Source of the DNA: a virus
Strand: one strand, 5' to 3'
Virus record (IMG/VR): IMGVR_UViG_3300026512_000032
Location: 1-40,097 of that record
DNA: 40,097 nucleotides
Within the stretch, counting starts at the first letter, position 1. Each line of letters starts with the position of its first letter. Under the pieces are notes generated by a model. The model was given only the letters and a program-made list of their open reading frames with translations. It was not told the origin of the DNA and ran no database searches. Made by a program: the position numbers and the translations under genes. Of this stretch, positions 37,178-40,097 are shown in pieces.

Positions 37178-38476
37178 ATGGAAGAACAAATATTAATAAA
37201 ACAATTATTATCTAATGGTAGTGTGTTTACAAAAGTAGCACCTATCATTCAACCTAGCCATTTTTCTTCTCAAGGTTGTGCTAAAATAACATACATGATT
37301 AAGCATTATTATAATGAGTATAAAACTATTCCTACATTATCAGAATTAATTGTGCTCATTAAAAGTGTACCAAATGTTGAGTTAAGAAAAGCAATAGCAG
37401 AAGAACTCAAAACAATTAATCAACAAGAAGTTATAGAAAATACTGAATTTGTTGTTAAAAACTTCATAGATTTTGTAAAAAATGCTATTTTTCAAGAAGC
37501 ACTTATTATGGGTGCTGATGCTTTACAAGAAAAAGACGAAAATAAGATATTAAAATCTAAAGAACTTATGGAAGAAATGTCGAAAATAACAGTTGATATT
37601 GATGCAGGGTTAGATTTTGAAGATATTGAAAAAATGATAGAGTATTATCAAAACAAACTCGTTGGTGTTTTAACTCAACATTTAGAACTTAATAAAAGAT
37701 TAGGTACGGGGTTTTTACCTGGTACATTATCTATTGTTATGGCTGCGTCTGGTATTGGTAAATCGTTACTTATGACGGATTTAGTTTCTGGCAACATTAA
37801 AGAAAGTAAAAATGCATTATTAGTTTCTATGGAAATGGAAGATAAAGAGATTATGAAAAGGGTTCATGCAAATGCATTAAATTTACCTATTAATAAACTA
37901 ACATCTATAAGTCCAGATACTATTCGTATTGCACACGAAAAGTTTTCAAAAGATAATACACTCGGAAAGTTTTTTATTAAAGATTACCCGTCTGGAACAT
38001 TCAGTCCATTAATGTTAGACGCATTACTCGATAATTACAAAACAGAACTAGGTATTGAATTTGATATTGTATATTTAGATTACCTCGGAATTATGAAATC
38101 AGACCTTATTACACCAAATGCAGGGTTGTATTCATATATCAAAAGTATTGTTGAAGAAACTAGAAGTATTGCTAAAAAACACAAAATTCCAATCGTGAGC
38201 GCCAGCCAACTTAACCGATGTTTGGATGAAGATACTGTTCTTAATTTAGAAGACGGTTCTGTTAAACATATCAAGGACGCAGAAGTAAACGATGTTTTAG
38301 ATAACAGCAGAAAAATTGTGGAAGTAATAAATACTGGTAAACAAAAAGTCTATAAACTTAAAACTAAATCTGGTAAAGAACTTATTTGTTCTGAAAACCA
38401 TAAAATACCAACAAACAAGGGTACTATGACAATTAAAGTTGGTTTGAAACTTGGTTTGAAAGTTAATTCTAAATGA
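37178..38476 (+). CDS. 41: Replicative helicase gp41 (DnaB-like), N-extein fused to N-half of a split intein
   Basis: 432 residues. Residues 1-347 are the N-terminal and most of the RecA-like domain of a gp41 helicase: Walker A AASGIGKSLL (about 188-197), then NALLVSMEMEDKEIMKRVHA, IVYLDYLGIM (Walker B) and IPIVSASQLNR, where the family normally runs on without a break. At residue 348 a Cys begins an intein: CLDEDTVLNLEDGSVKHIKD and later TKSGKELICSENHKIPT (splicing blocks A and B with the TxxH-type SENH), ending after 85 intein residues. The C-half lies 1.35 kb downstream. Working helicase needs trans-splicing of the two proteins. Confidence 0.92.
   Translation: MEEQILIKQLLSNGSVFTKVAPIIQPSHFSSQGCAKITYMIKHYYNEYKTIPTLSELIVLIKSVPNVELRKAIAEELKTINQQEVIENTEFVVKNFIDFVKNAIFQEALIMGADALQEKDENKILKSKELMEEMSKITVDIDAGLDFEDIEKMIEYYQNKLVGVLTQHLELNKRLGTGFLPGTLSIVMAASGIGKSLLMTDLVSGNIKESKNALLVSMEMEDKEIMKRVHANALNLPINKLTSISPDTIRIAHEKFSKDNTLGKFFIKDYPSGTFSPLMLDALLDNYKTELGIEFDIVYLDYLGIMKSDLITPNAGLYSYIKSIVEETRSIAKKHKIPIVSASQLNRCLDEDTVLNLEDGSVKHIKDAEVNDVLDNSRKIVEVINTGKQKVYKLKTKSGKELICSENHKIPTNKGTMTIKVGLKLGLKVNSK
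38219..38473 (+). other. N-terminal half of split intein (IntN)
   Basis: 85 residues, from Cys1 (codon 38219-38221) to the stop. Block A is CLDEDTVL and block B is GKELICSENHKIPT. It is similar in length and pattern to the known IntN of gp41-type split inteins (about 88 residues). The insertion follows SASQLNR, a highly conserved sequence of the helicase active site. Confidence 0.9.
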
Positions 38477-38628
38477 AGTTCGTAATTGACAGAAAGACTT
38501 TATCTATTGATTATTCTGATATCGACGGTTTTCTTGAAAAATCGTTGATTTTCAAAACACTAGAAGACCTAGAAAAATACATCATAAATCCTTCAAAAGA
38601 CTTAATATTTAAGGTAAAATTGTACTAA
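38473..38628 (+). CDS. Small ORF overlapping the IntN stop codon
   Basis: A 51-codon frame starting at ATG in ATGA with the IntN stop (MKFVIDRKTLSIDYSDIDGF ... IFKVKLY). It resembles in position, size and ending (KLY) the 59-codon ORF before the second HEG. It matches no intein or endonuclease block. It may be part of the mobile cassette or remnant coding sequence. Confidence 0.4.
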   Translation: MKFVIDRKTLSIDYSDIDGFLEKSLIFKTLEDLEKYIINPSKDLIFKVKLY

Positions 38629-38643
38629 TTTGGAAAGTTTTTG

Positions 38644-38651
38644 TATAAATA
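38644..38651 (+). promoter_or_regulatory. Late promoter of the third HEG
   Basis: TATAAATA. The expected late start site is 38657, the first base of the leader's outer stem, the same register as at the second HEG. Confidence 0.7.
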
Positions 38652-38656
38652 AAGTA

Positions 38657-38742
38657 TATAAGAGTGTTTATTATAATGAAGTGACTCAAGTCCAAACTTC
38701 CACTTCATTATAATAAATGAAGTTTGGACACTAACTCTTATA
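38657..38742 (+). ncRNA. Pseudoknotted leader RNA of the third HEG (copy 3)
   Basis: P0 pairs 38657-38665 with 38734-38742 (TATAAGAGT/ACTCTTATA). One continuous hairpin pairs 38666-38683 with 38701-38718 (18 bp, closing G-U), replacing the P1/P2 pair of copy 2. Loop bases 38690-38700 (GTCCAAACTTC) pair perfectly with 38719-38729 (GAAGTTTGGAC), again crossing the hairpin as an 11-bp pseudoknot helix. The sequence between P0 strands is unrelated to copies 1 and 2. The segment after P0 (AATTAAAAATTATAGGAGTC) is conserved with copy 2. Confidence 0.85.
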
Positions 38743-38767
38743 AATTAAAAATTATAGGAGTCTTCAA

Positions 38768-39793
38768 ATGACTGCAGCAAATTGTGCTAAGCACATAAGA
38801 AAACATTACACACCTGAAAATTTCGATACAGAAACCTTAGATTATGATTTTAGAAGTATTTACAAAATAAAAGGGTATGTTAAACAAACAGAACTAAGTG
38901 AAGTGATTAAAATAAAAATATTCGACAGAGATAGTCAAATAATAAACTTTGTTAATAATTGCAACGATTCTTTTTCCATATTAAGATACAAACTATATAA
39001 GGTTTTTAGACAACATAACAAAAAAGACAGTTCCTCATTATTGTTTTTTAGACTACGATATGGTAGTAAATTATACAAGCAAAAATTTACAGAAAAGTGT
39101 AAAAAATGCATCATATTACCAACACATCCACGATATAAGGAAATTTGTGCGTCAAGAGTTCAAAGTTTGAAAAATATGATTAAACTATACGGTCAAGATG
39201 CTGGTACAAATAAGTGGAACGCATTTTGTGAAAGAAATAAGGGTAATCATACACTTGAAAGAAAAATAGAACTATATGGTGAAATTGTTGGATTAAAGAA
39301 ATATAATGAATCTCAACAAAAACTCAAAGAAAAGAATACTTTATCATATTATATAAAACTTTACGGGCATACAGAAGGTACAAATAAATACAATACAAGA
39401 AATAAAAACAATAGTAATAGTTCTGTAGGTGCGCCTATTGGTTCAAAACTTTATAACCAAATTAGAGAAAAGCAAGAGAAATTAGGTAATTGGATTCCGT
39501 GGGACAATTTAAGTAAATATGAACAATATAGAAGAGAAGTTTGGTCTTACACAAAATTACAAAATTTAGAAGTAATGGATAACTTCCATAAAAGAGGCCA
39601 TCAGCGAGAGAAAGGTACTTACGCAGTCGACCATAAAATTTCAATAAAATACGGATTTATGAATAACATACCAACATCTATTATAGGTAATATAGAAAAC
39701 TTACAAATGTTAGAACATAGTGTAAACTCTTCAAAGTGTGAAAAATGTTTTTCTTACATTGAATCAAACAATCATCTTCGTAAAGTTAAGTAA
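38768..39793 (+). CDS. HNH homing endonuclease between intein halves
   Basis: A 341-residue free-standing endonuclease. The middle has three repeats of I(K/E)LYGxxxGxxK(W/Y)N, with LYG at residues 140, 169 and 198 (29-residue period), likely DNA-contacting modules. The C-terminal HNH site is YAVDHKISIKYGFMNN (285-300), IPTSIIGNIENLQMLEHSVN (301-320) and SSKCEKCF, with D288/H289, N311 and N320 as likely catalytic residues. It sits between the two intein halves, as in the reported fractured genes of T4-like marine phage sequences, and would spread the split-intein locus by cutting uninterrupted helicase genes. It ends RKVK. Confidence 0.85.
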   Translation: MTAANCAKHIRKHYTPENFDTETLDYDFRSIYKIKGYVKQTELSEVIKIKIFDRDSQIINFVNNCNDSFSILRYKLYKVFRQHNKKDSSSLLFFRLRYGSKLYKQKFTEKCKKCIILPTHPRYKEICASRVQSLKNMIKLYGQDAGTNKWNAFCERNKGNHTLERKIELYGEIVGLKKYNESQQKLKEKNTLSYYIKLYGHTEGTNKYNTRNKNNSNSSVGAPIGSKLYNQIREKQEKLGNWIPWDNLSKYEQYRREVWSYTKLQNLEVMDNFHKRGHQREKGTYAVDHKISIKYGFMNNIPTSIIGNIENLQMLEHSVNSSKCEKCFSYIESNNHLRKVK

Positions 39794-39801
39794 AAAAATA
39801 G

Positions 39802-39807
39802 TATAAT
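39802..39807 (+). promoter_or_regulatory. Promoter of the helicase C-part
   Basis: TATAAT in AAAAAAATAGTATAATACAA, 8 nt after the HEG stop codon and followed by AAAGGGAAA. It lets the IntC/C-extein fragment be expressed independently of the HEG. Confidence 0.55.
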
Positions 39808-39826
39808 ACAATATAAAGGGAAATAA

Positions 39827-40018
39827 ATGTATAAAATAGTCGATAGTTCGGAATTTGTAAATATGTTAAATGAAGGTATTTATGAAGACAAAACAGCAGA
39901 TATAGATTTTAATGATGAGATTGTTAGTATTGAATATCTAGATGAAAGACAAACTTATGATATAAATGTAGAAGGTTTAGACCATTTCTTTTACGCTAAT
40001 GATATTTTGACTCATAAT
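39827..40018 (+). other. C-terminal half of split intein (IntC)
   Basis: 64 residues ending His-Asn immediately before Ser+1 (codon 40019-40021). All residues needed for the second splicing step are present. The N-terminal extension (MYKIVDSSEFVNMLNEGIYE, then acidic DKTADIDFNDE) may help association with IntN or be a relic of the sequence from which the endonuclease was separated. Confidence 0.9.
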
Positions 40019-40097
40019 AGTGCAACAGGCGCTAACTTAGACATTAAAAGTGTTGATAATGATTCAGTATCTGACTCAATTGGTACAGTACAGACTG
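39827..40097 (+). CDS. 41: C-half of split intein fused to gp41 helicase C-extein (partial)
   Basis: The visible 90 residues run off the window. Residues 1-64 are IntC: EIVSIEYLDERQTYDINVEG (31-50) is block F and LDHFFYANDILTHN (51-64) contains block F/G with the penultimate His and terminal Asn. The +1 residue is Ser65, the nucleophile for trans-splicing. SATGANLDIKSVDNDSVSDS then IGTVQT continues the gp41 helicase where the upstream part stops at QLNR. IntC is longer than the roughly 37 residues of known gp41-type IntC because of an extra 27 N-terminal residues. Confidence 0.92.
   Translation, partial: MYKIVDSSEFVNMLNEGIYEDKTADIDFNDEIVSIEYLDERQTYDINVEGLDHFFYANDILTHNSATGANLDIKSVDNDSVSDSIGTVQT

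Overview
The window is a strongly AT-rich, densely packed segment of a T4-like myovirus genome. The T4 signature is clear: a late sigma factor (gp55) with its gp33-type partner, clamp-loader subunits (gp44, gp62), a family B DNA polymerase, a gp41-type DnaB helicase, endonuclease VII, and many TATAAATA late promoters. A second promoter class (TATAAT, often TGtTATAAT, preceded by T-rich tracts with TTTAAGT) resembles Campylobacterota sigma-70 promoters. A FliM-like N-terminus and the style of the tmRNA tag also point to an epsilonproteobacterial (Campylobacterota) host. The host is an inference.

Layout. 1-5733: end of an unknown gene, a GIY-YIG homing endonuclease (HEG) with a structured leader, small secreted or membrane proteins, a protein with a FliM-like N-terminus, a GGDEF-domain protein, thyX and unknown genes. 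5734-6740: tmRNA (ssrA) followed by smpB. 6794-9261: tail-tube-like protein and the gp55/gp33 late transcription pair. 9287-13788: endonuclease VII (minus strand), a metallopeptidase/VWA protein, a nucleotidyltransferase and a MoxR-type ATPase. 13804-15860: lysis region (two spanin-like proteins, holin candidate, M15 endolysin) with two small proteins carrying capsid-targeting-like N-termini. 15929-23123: tail fibre/adhesin operons, including a 709-residue LamG/PA14-like protein. 23221-28826: GroEL, a variant ClpP, gp44, and an AAA+ ATPase directly followed by a canonical ClpP. 28876-33600: DNA polymerase split in two genes, a phosphoesterase and gp62. 33604-37122: SLOG protein, DHH phosphoesterase, a truncated MazG-like gene, an HNH HEG and an intact MazG-like gene. 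37178-40097: the gp41 helicase broken by a split intein with an HNH HEG between the halves; the last gene runs off the window.

Three things stand out. (1) All three HEGs, from two nuclease classes, share a 5' leader that folds as an outer stem (TATAAGAG/CTCTTATA) enclosing a long hairpin whose loop pairs downstream as a pseudoknot. The inner sequences differ completely but the pairings are kept. At two loci a late promoter would start transcription exactly at the first base of the outer stem. (2) The phage carries tmRNA and SmpB, plus an AAA+ ATPase whose C-terminus is IGF, the ClpP-docking tripeptide, one base upstream of a triad-complete ClpP. This suggests a phage-owned tag-and-degrade pathway alongside a phage GroEL. 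(3) The helicase is a fractured gene that must be rejoined by protein trans-splicing, while the polymerase is split with no intein.
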